Virus record (IMG/VR): IMGVR_UViG_3300028274_000006
Location: 1 to 64,000 of that record
Source of the DNA: a virus
DNA length: 64,000 nt
Strand: one strand, 5' to 3'
Part shown: piece after piece, positions 34,792 through 41,686 of the stretch
Numbering within the stretch: position 1 is the first letter of the stretch
Layout of the letters: every line of letters begins with the position of its first letter
Translations under genes and position numbers: made by a program
The notes under the pieces: model-generated
What the model was told of the DNA's origin: nothing
The model's database searches: none
Seen by the model: only the letters and a program-made list of their open reading frames with translations

Positions 34792-34972
34792 TAGATATTT
34801 CCCTCTACCTCCAAAACCAATAAAAGATAAAAAGATTAAGAAGTTTAGAAGATGTATTTTATGTAACTGTAAAAAGGATGATTATTGGAAAGTATGTAAA
34901 AAATGTGCAAAATTAAAAGAGGGTAAGAGATTTATAAAACGACTTTGGAAAAGAAAAAAAAGAAAAGAGTAA
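34775..34972 (+). CDS. Basic zinc-ribbon protein
   Basis: 65 residues from ATG 34775 (the longer frame from 34715 is a shadow of the previous gene). CILCNCKK and CKKCAKL knuckles and a very basic tail (RLWKRKKRK). Probably a nucleic-acid-binding microprotein. Confidence 0.6.
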   Translation: MSIIASRYFPLPPKPIKDKKIKKFRRCILCNCKKDDYWKVCKKCAKLKEGKRFIKRLWKRKKRKE

Positions 34973-34975
34973 ACA

Positions 34976-35353
34976 ATGAACAAACTAATAGATCAGATAT
35001 TAGAGAGGGTAAAAGAAAGATTTTCAGAAAACACTGGTGATAGGGATGGCTATTATGTTGATGAAAATGTGAGAATACCAGACATTCAACAATTCCTCAA
35101 AACAGAACTAGAGGATTTAATAGAAAAGGTGAGGGAGGAAAGCAAGTGGGAAGGTAAAAATGAATACTATTTTAATAGTCCAGAATATCTCACAAAAAGA
35201 GCACATCAATTAGCTTGCACCGTCTCACAGCGTTGGAATGAAAACAACTATAACAACAGTAGGAAGAGTTTTATTGAAGAAATGACCAGGCTTTCAAATG
35301 AGCTTGTGTCGGTAACGAAAAAAATAAGAAATACAAAAGAATTAGAAAAATAA
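34976..35353 (+). CDS. Phage protein, unknown
   Basis: 125 residues, helical, charged, ending in a predicted coiled coil (ELVSVTKKIRNTKELEK). No motif recognised. Confidence 0.65.
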   Translation: MNKLIDQILERVKERFSENTGDRDGYYVDENVRIPDIQQFLKTELEDLIEKVREESKWEGKNEYYFNSPEYLTKRAHQLACTVSQRWNENNYNNSRKSFIEEMTRLSNELVSVTKKIRNTKELEK

Positions 35354-35370
35354 ACAAAGGTAAATCTAAT

Positions 35371-35544
35371 ATGAATAAGACTAAGAAATGGAACATTAGT
35401 TGCTTAATTTGCAAGGAAGAAGCCGATGTAATTAATTGTGGATTTTCTCTTTGTGAAGAACACAATAAAAAGTTTAAGATGGGCTTCGGTAAAACCATCG
35501 CTATAATGAAAGAAGAAAATGAACAAAACCAACCCAGAAAGTAG
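35371..35544 (+). CDS. Zinc-finger microprotein
   Basis: 57 residues: SCLICKEEAD then CGFSLCEEH, a four-Cys or Cys3-His finger. Overlaps the next gene by 26 bases. Confidence 0.55.
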   Translation: MNKTKKWNISCLICKEEADVINCGFSLCEEHNKKFKMGFGKTIAIMKEENEQNQPRK

Positions 35545-35701
35545 ACCAATAAAAAAATATCAAGTTTGGCAAAGAGAACATAGTAGCACTTGGTATTTCA
35601 ATGAGTTTGATTCGTTGAAAGAAGCCATAGAGTCTGAAAGATATGGTGATTTTTTTATTACTGCATTAGTTAATTACGAAGTTAAGGAGAGAAATGAATA
35701 A
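35519..35701 (+). CDS. Small phage protein
   Basis: 60 residues with a beta-helix-beta pattern (KYQVWQREHSSTWYFNEFDS). Function unknown. Confidence 0.55.
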   Translation: MNKTNPESRPIKKYQVWQREHSSTWYFNEFDSLKEAIESERYGDFFITALVNYEVKERNE

Positions 35702-35981
35702 GACTAATTGGAGAGAAGCATTTGAAGAATTAGTAAGAAAGGGAGAGTTTTCTTATTATCCTGGTGAGGGATTGAAGGAATTAAATAGAGAAAACCTGTT
35801 TAACTTCATAGAATCTCTCCTACAAGAACAGAAGGCAGAACTAAGAGATAAGGTGTCGGGGATGAGTTGCGATTTATGCGGTGAAGAAAATAAGATGTGG
35901 GATAATAAGTTAGAGAAGATGATCCCTTGCGATGGATTTAAGCACAAAGTCTTATCATTAATAAACAAGGAGAAGAAATGA
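35694..35981 (+). CDS. Phage protein with zinc knuckle
   Basis: 95 residues; helical N-terminus, then SCDLCGEEN and a later single Cys (MIPCDG), possibly metal-binding with the nearby His. Function unknown. Confidence 0.6.
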   Translation: MNKTNWREAFEELVRKGEFSYYPGEGLKELNRENLFNFIESLLQEQKAELRDKVSGMSCDLCGEENKMWDNKLEKMIPCDGFKHKVLSLINKEKK

Positions 35982-36148
35982 AAAAAACATTAAAACTACT
36001 GTTTGTTAATCCAGATACAACTGTGATTAGTACTCTGGATTCTGCAATAGAGGGTTTTGCTATTAAAGTAGTTGCCGAGCACAATCTTAAACAGGCATAC
36101 ATTGTTGATACAGGAATAGAAGTAGAGTCAGATAAAAATAAAAAGTAA
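35978..36148 (+). CDS. Small phage protein
   Basis: 56 residues from ATG 35978 with GGAGAAG upstream; alpha/beta (KLLFVNPDTTVISTLDSAIEG). Stop overlaps the next start. Confidence 0.55.
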   Translation: MKKTLKLLFVNPDTTVISTLDSAIEGFAIKVVAEHNLKQAYIVDTGIEVESDKNKK

Positions 36149-36414
36149 TGTTTACTTACTACCCATCCACGAGCTTCACAGGTTGGAATCTAGGCTTAGA
36201 GAACTACAGTATCTACATAGGAGTCCCTAAGAAGTACCTCTTTGCTAAACAGGGATATCCTAGAAGGATTCAGGTAGAATATAATGGCGATACTCGGATA
36301 GTAAGCATAGAAGATCAGGCCTTAGAGAAGGAACAGATCCAACAACTAGACACACCAATGCCGCACATATTAATCTACTTCAAGTGGGAGGATAGAGATG
36401 AAAATAGCATTTGA
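36148..36414 (+). CDS. Small phage protein
   Basis: 88 residues, beta-rich (YSIYIGVPKKYLFAKQGYPR). Overlaps the following phosphatase-like gene. Function unknown. Confidence 0.6.
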   Translation: MFTYYPSTSFTGWNLGLENYSIYIGVPKKYLFAKQGYPRRIQVEYNGDTRIVSIEDQALEKEQIQQLDTPMPHILIYFKWEDRDENSI

Positions 36415-36736
36415 CGTAGACGACACACTCATCATTCCAAGCGTTGCAACTGGTTTGGACATTGATACGCCAAACTATGACACCATCGCCTTATATAGGT
36501 TGTTTCAGTCTCAAGGCAACTACATGATTATCTGGTCTGGTTCTGGTATGGACTGGGCTGCTAGGTGGGGTGAGAAGCTAGGATTGCAACCAGATGAGAT
36601 TAGACCAAAGGAGAAGTCGGATGATGTAGACATCGCTTTTGATGATTGTGATGTAGACCTGGCAAAAGTAAATATAAAAGTGAGAAGATTAAATAACACC
36701 ATAAGTAGGAAAGACTGGAATAAAAACAGTAAATGA
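36398..36736 (+). CDS. HAD-family phosphatase-like protein
   Basis: 112 residues. AFDVDDTLI is the HAD motif I (DxDxT) with nucleophile Asp; MIIWSGSG fits motif II; DDVDIAFDDCDVD fits motif IV. Short HAD domains like this occur as phage nucleotidases or polynucleotide phosphatases. Substrate unknown. Confidence 0.75.
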   Translation: MKIAFDVDDTLIIPSVATGLDIDTPNYDTIALYRLFQSQGNYMIIWSGSGMDWAARWGEKLGLQPDEIRPKEKSDDVDIAFDDCDVDLAKVNIKVRRLNNTISRKDWNKNSK

Positions 36737-36882
36737 ACCAACTTGAAAAACACTTAGAGAAACTACGCCAGGATTGGAAACGCTATCCCTCTCGTAGAAA
36801 AGCAATAGAGATAATAGCTAAGAACTTAAAGAAGAAGCAACCAAGAAAACTTATAGACGATGTAAAGGAAACGCTGCTATAA
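36733..36882 (+). CDS. Basic helical microprotein
   Basis: 49 residues (LEKHLEKLRQDWKRYPSRRK), basic. Its last bases are also the -10 box of the downstream sRNA promoter. Confidence 0.5.
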   Translation: MNQLEKHLEKLRQDWKRYPSRRKAIEIIAKNLKKKQPRKLIDDVKETLL

Positions 36883-36883
36883 T
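36875..36883 (+). promoter_or_regulatory. Extended -10 promoter
   Basis: TGCTATAAT; predicted start about 36890, right at the first stem of the candidate sRNA. Confidence 0.6.
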
Positions 36884-36889
36884 GACTAC

Positions 36890-36965
36890 AGCCGCCGCAG
36901 GTTCTCTCCAGATACTTCAGGCGGCTTCTAAAGAAGGGCGATTCGGGCAGGGTCGTCCTTTTTTA
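36890..36965 (+). ncRNA. Candidate small RNA with terminator
   Basis: About 75 bases between a promoter and a terminator with no ORF. GCCGCC (36891-36896) pairs with GGCGGC (36920-36925) in a large hairpin, then AAGGGCGA (36934-36941) pairs with TCGTCCTT (36953-36960), followed by more T to 36964. Complete promoter-hairpin-terminator layout of a bacterial/phage sRNA. Confidence 0.55.
36934..36965 (+). terminator. Rho-independent terminator
   Basis: 8-bp stem with one G-U and a run of six T (36959-36964) that begins in the 3' arm. Confidence 0.75.
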
Positions 36966-36981
36966 TTGGCTTAAACTGCTA

Positions 36982-37010
36982 TTGACAGTTGTAAACATAT
37001 ACCTTATACT
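36982..37010 (+). promoter_or_regulatory. Near-consensus sigma70 promoter
   Basis: TTGACA (36982-36987), 17-base spacer, TATACT (37005-37010). The best promoter in the window; drives the small-gene operon at 37044 and perhaps on into unit B. Confidence 0.8.
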
Positions 37011-37043
37011 ACAATTAGTAATAAACATAAAAGGAGAGAACTT

Positions 37044-37187
37044 ATGTCAATACCTATGAACGGAGACTGCTACCAAGACTTTAATAAAGTAGAGACTGCT
37101 GAACCAGACGATACTTGTTATGAGGACTGGAAGTTTGAGCAAGAATACGAACCAGTAATAGCTACAATTTATGGGGAGGACTGCTAA
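37044..37187 (+). CDS. Acidic microprotein
   Basis: 47 residues, very acidic, three Cys (GDCYQD, DTCYED, GEDC-end). RBS AAAGGAGA. First gene behind the strong promoter, so probably abundant early product; acidic phage microproteins are often inhibitors or DNA mimics (inference only). Confidence 0.6.
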   Translation: MSIPMNGDCYQDFNKVETAEPDDTCYEDWKFEQEYEPVIATIYGEDC

Positions 37188-37333
37188 TGAAAACTCAACT
37201 AGAAATAGCCATTGAAAACCTAGATGAAGCGTTAGACTCATTTGATAGCGAAGTAGATAAGATTAAGAGCTTAGTAGCATCTTCTCTAATTTATTTAAGA
37301 GAATACAAGCACTATGAAGAAAGGAATGAATAA
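37187..37333 (+). CDS. Helical acidic microprotein
   Basis: 48 residues, a single charged helix (NLDEALDSFDSEVDKIKSL). Starts within the previous stop (TAATG). Function unknown. Confidence 0.55.
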   Translation: MKTQLEIAIENLDEALDSFDSEVDKIKSLVASSLIYLREYKHYEERNE

Positions 37334-37467
37334 TGTCTATATCAAGATGCCAATATTGTGACACAACTTACGATCAAGATTTTAACGCAGAGCATGAGGA
37401 AGAGTGCGAGATGGAAACTCAGGAAGAACACGAAGAAGTTTGTGAAGGATGGTTATTAGATAAATAG
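37333..37467 (+). CDS. Acidic zinc-finger microprotein
   Basis: 44 residues: CQYCDTTYDQDF...H...C resembles a Cys2-His-Cys finger, followed by a Glu-rich tail. Starts within the previous stop. Confidence 0.55.
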   Translation: MSISRCQYCDTTYDQDFNAEHEEECEMETQEEHEEVCEGWLLDK

Positions 37468-37475
37468 GAGAAATT

Positions 37476-37820
37476 ATGAGAGATTTTACTAGAAAACAAC
37501 TCAAAGAAATGAGCAGAACAAAGCTAGTTGATATTGCATATAAAGCTATTCAAAAACAACGCCGCATGAATAGAGTTATGTTTTATGATGTTCCAAAAGA
37601 AATAATCCAAGAGTTATTCCAAGAATCATTTAATTATAAATATAAGAGAGATGAGTTTTTTGCTGGGATGAGATTTATTGAGGAATATGGCAAAAGATGT
37701 GTTGATGAATTAAATGAAATAAATGATTGGGAAGAGTATGAGGATGTTAAAGAATCATGGGGTTATGCAAATTGGTATAAATCATTAAGAGTGAGTTACC
37801 CAAATATAAATGATAAATAA
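37476..37820 (+). CDS. Small phage protein at the unit A/unit B junction
   Basis: 114 residues, basic N-terminus, helical and acidic C-terminus. The last 147 bases are repeated at the window start with two changes. RBS GGAGAAATT. Function unknown. The unit join lies in or near this gene. Confidence 0.7.
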   Translation: MRDFTRKQLKEMSRTKLVDIAYKAIQKQRRMNRVMFYDVPKEIIQELFQESFNYKYKRDEFFAGMRFIEEYGKRCVDELNEINDWEEYEDVKESWGYANWYKSLRVSYPNINDK

Positions 37821-38196
37821 CGAAGATAAAGAACTTATTAATAAATCAATAGAAGGAGACAACTATATGTCTAAAGATTTTACCGAGGCTAACTATGTAA
37901 TCAGCTTCATTAACGGACAACCTGGATTAGTGGTAAGAGGAGAAATGCCAGCAGAGATAGAGGAAAGAATGGAAGCTATACTTCCCTACTTCAAGAAGTT
38001 TAGAACCGCAGTAGAGAAGGCAGGTGCTAGTAAATCAGATGCACCTAAAACCAGAGGCATGATGGTTAAGTGTGAGAAGTGTGGATCAGGAATGGATCTT
38101 AGATCAGGCTACTCAAACAAAACCAAAAAGAACTGGAGTGGATACTTCTGTCCTAATAGCACAGATGATGATAAACACCCCGTGGTATGGGCGTAA
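37810..38196 (+). CDS. Zinc-ribbon phage protein (unit B copy)
   Basis: 128 residues; homologue of the 137 gene with FTEANY(V/T)ISFINGQPGLVVR and a CEKCGSGMDLRSG...FCPNS ribbon. ATG 37867, with AAGGAGA upstream, may be the true start. Function unknown. Confidence 0.75.
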   Translation: MINNEDKELINKSIEGDNYMSKDFTEANYVISFINGQPGLVVRGEMPAEIEERMEAILPYFKKFRTAVEKAGASKSDAPKTRGMMVKCEKCGSGMDLRSGYSNKTKKNWSGYFCPNSTDDDKHPVVWA

Positions 38197-38204
38197 AGGA
38201 CAAT

Positions 38205-38393
38205 ATGATTAATACAAAAACATGGGTGCCTATCAACGTACTAAGCAAGAGAACAGGTATAAGCCGACAATGGCTAACTAAGAAGGCTAAGCAGGGAGTA
38301 ATAAGAACAACTAAGCCTTTTGAGGAATCAACACTCAAGTACTACAACTTAGAAGATGCAATGAAACATTTTGATGTAGTTGACACTAAGTAA
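38205..38393 (+). CDS. HTH DNA-binding protein
   Basis: 62 residues from ATG 38205 (AAAGGA upstream). VPINVLSKRTGISRQWLTKKAKQG is a helix-turn-helix, followed by a YYNLEDAMKHF helix, an excisionase-like plan. Not clearly related to the protein in the same slot of unit A. Confidence 0.7.
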   Translation: MINTKTWVPINVLSKRTGISRQWLTKKAKQGVIRTTKPFEESTLKYYNLEDAMKHFDVVDTK

Positions 38394-38488
38394 ACAACGT
38401 GCTTAAATAAACATAACCTGAACAAAAAAGAAACGTGCGGAAACTCAGACACAAGCAGGTGGACCAGGTTACAAAAGGAGAGAACAAA

Positions 38489-39016
38489 ATGAAAGCCAAA
38501 ACAAGAATTAAAAAAAGGAGCAGAGATGCCAAAGGCAGATTCACCATTATGTCGTGGAAAGACAGGTTGGTTGCCCTCACTATTTTGTTGGGTACTATGG
38601 GGTGGGGTTATCAGCTTCATATTAATCGTAGTGTTCCTAGTGAATGTGGCACTCCTATCATTGAAGTTAGAGAAGTTAGTGCATCAGAATCAACACCAGA
38701 TTTATACGTTCCACCCTCAACAGTCCTTAAGCAGATGAACCTACGCCCTGGGCTAATGAGTCGTATCAAAAACGTCTTTGGAGAGGGATGGACTTATGCT
38801 GCTGAGCTAATTTGGAGAGAGTCCTCTTTTAATGAGTTTGCCATTAATCCTACTAGTGGAGCTTGTGGACTAGCCCAAGCCCTACCTTGCGGGAAAATGG
38901 AGTGTAACTTAGAGGATATAGACTGTCAGTTAGAGTGGATTAAAAACTATACAGATGAAAGATATGGAGGTGCAGAGAACGCACTACTCTTTCATACGAA
39001 AGTAGGATGGTACTAA
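38489..39016 (+). CDS. Membrane-anchored lytic transglycosylase-like protein
   Basis: 175 residues from ATG 38489 (AAAGGAGAG upstream). A basic N-terminus and one TM helix (LVALTILLGTMGWGYQL) precede an SLT domain: AAELIWRESSFNEFAINPTS with the catalytic Glu, GACGLAQALP, and an ending (LLFHTKVGWY) usual for this family. Cuts peptidoglycan glycan strands; its early-region location suggests a role in entry or exclusion rather than final lysis (inference). Absent from unit A. Confidence 0.78.
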   Translation: MKAKTRIKKRSRDAKGRFTIMSWKDRLVALTILLGTMGWGYQLHINRSVPSECGTPIIEVREVSASESTPDLYVPPSTVLKQMNLRPGLMSRIKNVFGEGWTYAAELIWRESSFNEFAINPTSGACGLAQALPCGKMECNLEDIDCQLEWIKNYTDERYGGAENALLFHTKVGWY

Positions 39017-39201
39017 TGTTAAAACTTAAAGATGAGATGACACTGGAAGAGGTAGCAGATGCACTGAGAGTCCACTACTCCTCAGTATATAGATGGATAA
39101 GAAGCTATGACCTCAAGGGAGAGAGAAGAAACGTAGCAGGAGTTAATAAGTGGATGGTTACTAGAGAACAAGTATTAAATTACCTGAAAGGGTTACAATG
39201 A
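39016..39201 (+). CDS. HTH DNA-binding protein (unit B copy)
   Basis: 61 residues from ATG 39016 (TAATG overlap). LKDEMTLEEVADALRVHYSSVYRWIRSYDL is a helix-turn-helix; ends TREQVLNYLK. Homologue of the 1008 gene. Confidence 0.75.
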   Translation: MLKLKDEMTLEEVADALRVHYSSVYRWIRSYDLKGERRNVAGVNKWMVTREQVLNYLKGLQ

Positions 39202-39470
39202 AGAAAAGGAAAGCTCAACTTCAGACCATCATAATGTTGGTCATGTTCTTATTAATATTAATTGGAATCGCCACCGAAGCGGTGACACTCCTACAAACAC
39301 TACCAATTCTAATTGCCATTTTCCTCGGAAAGATGACTCAATTAAAGAAAATGGACAGTATCTACGTGATATCTTTGTCTGTAGTGATGTTATTAGTAAA
39401 CACTGTGGTGTTTTCTTTTGCTGACATCGTTTTATGGGCAGCACTAGGATACTCATTTTGGAGGAAATAA
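39198..39470 (+). CDS. Multi-TM membrane protein
   Basis: 90 residues with about three hydrophobic helices (IIMLVMFLLILIGIATEA; LPILIAIFLG; ISLSVVMLLVNTVVFSF). Inner-membrane protein of unknown function; absent from unit A. Confidence 0.65.
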   Translation: MKKRKAQLQTIIMLVMFLLILIGIATEAVTLLQTLPILIAIFLGKMTQLKKMDSIYVISLSVVMLLVNTVVFSFADIVLWAALGYSFWRK

Positions 39471-39471
39471 T

Positions 39472-39636
39472 ATGTTCAAATGGTTAAAGAAACTATTCTC
39501 AATCAAATATGTCTGTCCAGTATGTGAGGACACCTTTGAAACCAGTAGGGGTAGAGATATCCATATCGGCAACAAGAAGGAAGATATGCACATAATGTAC
39601 AAGCACAACAAGTTGATTAGGGAAATGAATGGCTAA
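39472..39636 (+). CDS. C2H2-like zinc-finger microprotein (unit B copy)
   Basis: 54 residues; CPVCEDTFETSRG then DIHIG and a later MHIM. Homologue of the 1192 gene, in the same place before the HNH gene. RBS GGAGGAAA. Confidence 0.65.
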   Translation: MFKWLKKLFSIKYVCPVCEDTFETSRGRDIHIGNKKEDMHIMYKHNKLIREMNG

Positions 39637-40090
39637 GTACACTAAGAAATCTCAGACAAAAAAGAAGGTGAGGACTCATAGGATTTGCTCAGGATGCAAT
39701 CGCAAGAGACTGATTAAGTTCTATGAGAAACCCACCTCTCTAAAGTGTGATGAGTGCAAACGTAAGGCTAAGAGAGTTAAGAAGCAGAGTAGCCCAGGCA
39801 GAGTAAGACAGCAAATGGACAAGACACTAAGAGAGATTATAGTTAAGAGAGACAAAAGTACTTGCCAATGGTGTATGAAGAAGCTAGAGGGAAGAAATTG
39901 TCATATGTCTCACGTCTATAGCAAGGGAGCACACCCAGAACTAAGACACGATCACTTCAATGTTAAGATTCTCTGCTATCGCTGTCATATAAAGAAGTGG
40001 CACAAAGACCCGATAATAGCCCTAGAGTGGTTTAAGGGTAAATTTCCAGACAGATACTTATATCTAACAAGAAGAATAAAGAATCAATGA
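39629..40090 (+). CDS. NinG/Rap-like HNH nuclease (unit B copy)
   Basis: 153 residues. The N-terminal finger (CSGCNRKR...CDECKRKAKRVKK) and QSSPG linker match the 1341 protein, but the nuclease half is different (CQWCMKKLEGRNCHMSHVYSKG...CYRCHIKKWH). The latter is closer to classic NinG. Recombination between modules at the linker is likely. Confidence 0.75.
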   Translation: MAKYTKKSQTKKKVRTHRICSGCNRKRLIKFYEKPTSLKCDECKRKAKRVKKQSSPGRVRQQMDKTLREIIVKRDKSTCQWCMKKLEGRNCHMSHVYSKGAHPELRHDHFNVKILCYRCHIKKWHKDPIIALEWFKGKFPDRYLYLTRRIKNQ

Positions 40091-40431
40091 ACATAGCTAA
40101 AGAACTATTCTCTATCAGTACAGAGGCGGTAAAAGGGAACACAGACCCACATAGAGCAGTAGAGTTACTTCAGAAACTATCAGCGTTAATAGGTATGGCA
40201 ACAGATGAATGGATAGAAGCGGAGATGGGCTACAATAGGCTATACAAGGGCTTAACCAATGATTATGAGAAGATCTCAGAGGCTAGAGCAAACGCAAAAG
40301 CAACAGAAGAATATAAACAGAAACTATTAAAAGAATCACAAATAGACAGCATTAACAGACTAATAGACTCAATGAAGTACTTAATAAAACTAAAGATGAA
40401 CGAGTATCAGGGTAGTAGGTATCAGACTTAA
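40087..40431 (+). CDS. Phage protein, unknown
   Basis: 114 residues, helical; RAVELLQKLSALIGMATDEW near the start, basic later. Same slot as the 1802 gene of unit A. Confidence 0.6.
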   Translation: MNIAKELFSISTEAVKGNTDPHRAVELLQKLSALIGMATDEWIEAEMGYNRLYKGLTNDYEKISEARANAKATEEYKQKLLKESQIDSINRLIDSMKYLIKLKMNEYQGSRYQT

Positions 40432-40440
40432 AGGAGCATA

Positions 40441-40539
40441 ATGGGAGAAATGATTAAATGGCTAATAATAGCTCTACTAACTTCAATAGCTATACTATGG
40501 CTTGATGCTATGTTAAGAGGAGGGGTAACTCCCTGGTAA
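40441..40539 (+). CDS. Single-TM microprotein with GGVTPW tail (unit B copy)
   Basis: 32 residues: one hydrophobic helix (WLIIALLTSIAILWL) then MLRGGVTPW. Clear RBS AAAGGAG. The tail and flanking DNA match unit A (2325) although the helix does not, which argues that the tail is functional. Confidence 0.62.
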   Translation: MGEMIKWLIIALLTSIAILWLDAMLRGGVTPW

Positions 40540-40558
40540 AAGAAAGATAAATAACATT

Positions 40559-40597
40559 ATGAAAGAAGCTATTACTAACCAAACGGAGGAGGAGTAG
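40559..40597 (+). pseudogene. Deletion remnant fusing two unit A genes
   Basis: 12 codons: the start context matches the 2447 gene and the rest (EAITNQTEEE) is the tail of the 2762 gene. Everything between (about 430 bases, three genes in unit A) is missing. Confidence 0.6.
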
Positions 40598-40714
40598 ATG
40601 ATTTTTAACTTTTTAACAGAAACGGCATTTAGTTTACTAATGTTGGTAGGAGTTCTATTATTAATCTATTTTATTATATTAACTATTTTGATGATTAAAG
40701 ATTTGTTTAACTAA
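40598..40714 (+). CDS. Single-TM microprotein
   Basis: 38 residues, nearly all hydrophobic (SLLMLVGVLLLIYFIILTIL). RBS GGAGGAG. Function unknown. Confidence 0.55.
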   Translation: MIFNFLTETAFSLLMLVGVLLLIYFIILTILMIKDLFN

Positions 40715-40726
40715 AAGGAGGGTGAG

Positions 40727-40915
40727 ATGAAAGATAAAATAAGAGCCTATTTTCAATCTTTTCAAGATACAACAATAACTTGGGGTAAAGGTAATGATAA
40801 TAAAGTTAGTAACTCAGCTGTAGCGATTGGACTAATATTTTTTCCAATATCAATAGCGGGTTGGGTAATAAGTATGATTTTAAGCCTTATTGCGAGGTGG
40901 CTTGAGAAAGACTAA
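40727..40915 (+). CDS. Small membrane protein
   Basis: 62 residues; hydrophilic first half, then SAVAIGLIFFPISIAGWVIS membrane segment. RBS AAAGGAGG. Function unknown. Confidence 0.6.
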   Translation: MKDKIRAYFQSFQDTTITWGKGNDNKVSNSAVAIGLIFFPISIAGWVISMILSLIARWLEKD

Positions 40916-40950
40916 AAGGAATCTATGAGTAATGAGTATAAGGGGGAAGA

Positions 40951-41142
40951 ATGACATCAGCAGAAACTATAAACAAAGAATACGCTAGACTAGAAGAAGA
41001 ACTAGGAGAAAATAACCCTGAGATAATCTCAGCATTAGTGGAAGTGTATGGAGCTGAATCAGTTAGTCAGTGGATGATGAGTAAGTCAGCAGGACTACTA
41101 GATAAGCCAAATAAACAAGAATACGGACTTAGTTGGGATTAA
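40951..41142 (+). CDS. Small acidic protein
   Basis: 63 residues, helical acidic (EYARLEEELGENNPEIISAL). A 9-codon ORF (40925-40954) ends on its start and may be a leader peptide. Function unknown. Confidence 0.55.
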   Translation: MTSAETINKEYARLEEELGENNPEIISALVEVYGAESVSQWMMSKSAGLLDKPNKQEYGLSWD

Positions 41143-41201
41143 TGATTTATCTAATTATATTAGGAGCAATACTATGCTACCTAGCTGAGAGGAAGAAGTG
41201 A
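41142..41201 (+). CDS. Tiny membrane peptide
   Basis: 19 residues, one hydrophobic helix (MIYLIILGAILCYLAERKK). Overlaps both neighbours (TAATG, GTGA). In the same place as the single-TM gene 3392 of unit A, directly before the KQVR protein, which supports it being real. Confidence 0.45.
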   Translation: MIYLIILGAILCYLAERKK

Positions 41202-41371
41202 AACTGAAAAAACTTAACCCTAAACAAGTTAGACAAGGATACGATAAAGGATATGTAGACGGATACAATGCAGCAATAGACGATCTAGATGAAGAAAGAT
41301 TACCAAGAGAATTACCTCAAGTAGATCCACTCCCCCGCCCCTCTTTAGACCTAAAAGAGAGTAGAGGATAG
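41198..41371 (+). CDS. Small KQVRxGYDKG protein
   Basis: 57 residues from GTG 41198. LNPKQVRQGYDKGYVDGYNA matches the first 31 residues of the unit A dehydrogenase (3493). Here it ends after a Pro-rich tail, showing the shared segment is an independent small protein. Confidence 0.6.
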   Translation: MKLKKLNPKQVRQGYDKGYVDGYNAAIDDLDEERLPRELPQVDPLPRPSLDLKESRG

Positions 41372-41415
41372 GTAAAAACGCAAGAATAATAAGGGAATCA
41401 TGCAAGAATAAAGTA

Positions 41416-41431
41416 TGGTATATTAAGAAGT
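41416..41431 (+). promoter_or_regulatory. Extended -10 promoter, probable leaderless start
   Basis: TGGTATATT (TATATT at 41419-41424) with exactly 7 bases before ATG 41432. Same design as 4360 in unit A although the gene downstream is unrelated. Confidence 0.55.
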
Positions 41432-41686
41432 ATGACGGATAAGAAAACCCCAGCAGAGAAAAAGAAGGGGGAGCAGCTATCTAATATGTCTATTAGAGAA
41501 GCACTAAGACCCCACGCTATTAGAGCAGTTGAAAGATTGGTTGAATTAATGGAATCAACTAATGACAACGTAGCTCTAGGAGCATCTAAAGAAGTAATCG
41601 GCAGATTTATCCCCACACTCAAATCAACGGAAATAACAGGTAAAGACGGAGAGAAAATTCCCTTTACCATTATCCTCAAAAAATGA
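41432..41686 (+). CDS. Probable terminase small subunit (different type)
   Basis: 84 residues: basic N-terminus, helical core (IREALRPHAIRAVERLVELM) and LGASKEVIGRFIPTL. Called from position before terL and size; unrelated in sequence to the unit A protein at 5902. Ends overlapping terL. Confidence 0.55.
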   Translation: MTDKKTPAEKKKGEQLSNMSIREALRPHAIRAVERLVELMESTNDNVALGASKEVIGRFIPTLKSTEITGKDGEKIPFTIILKK

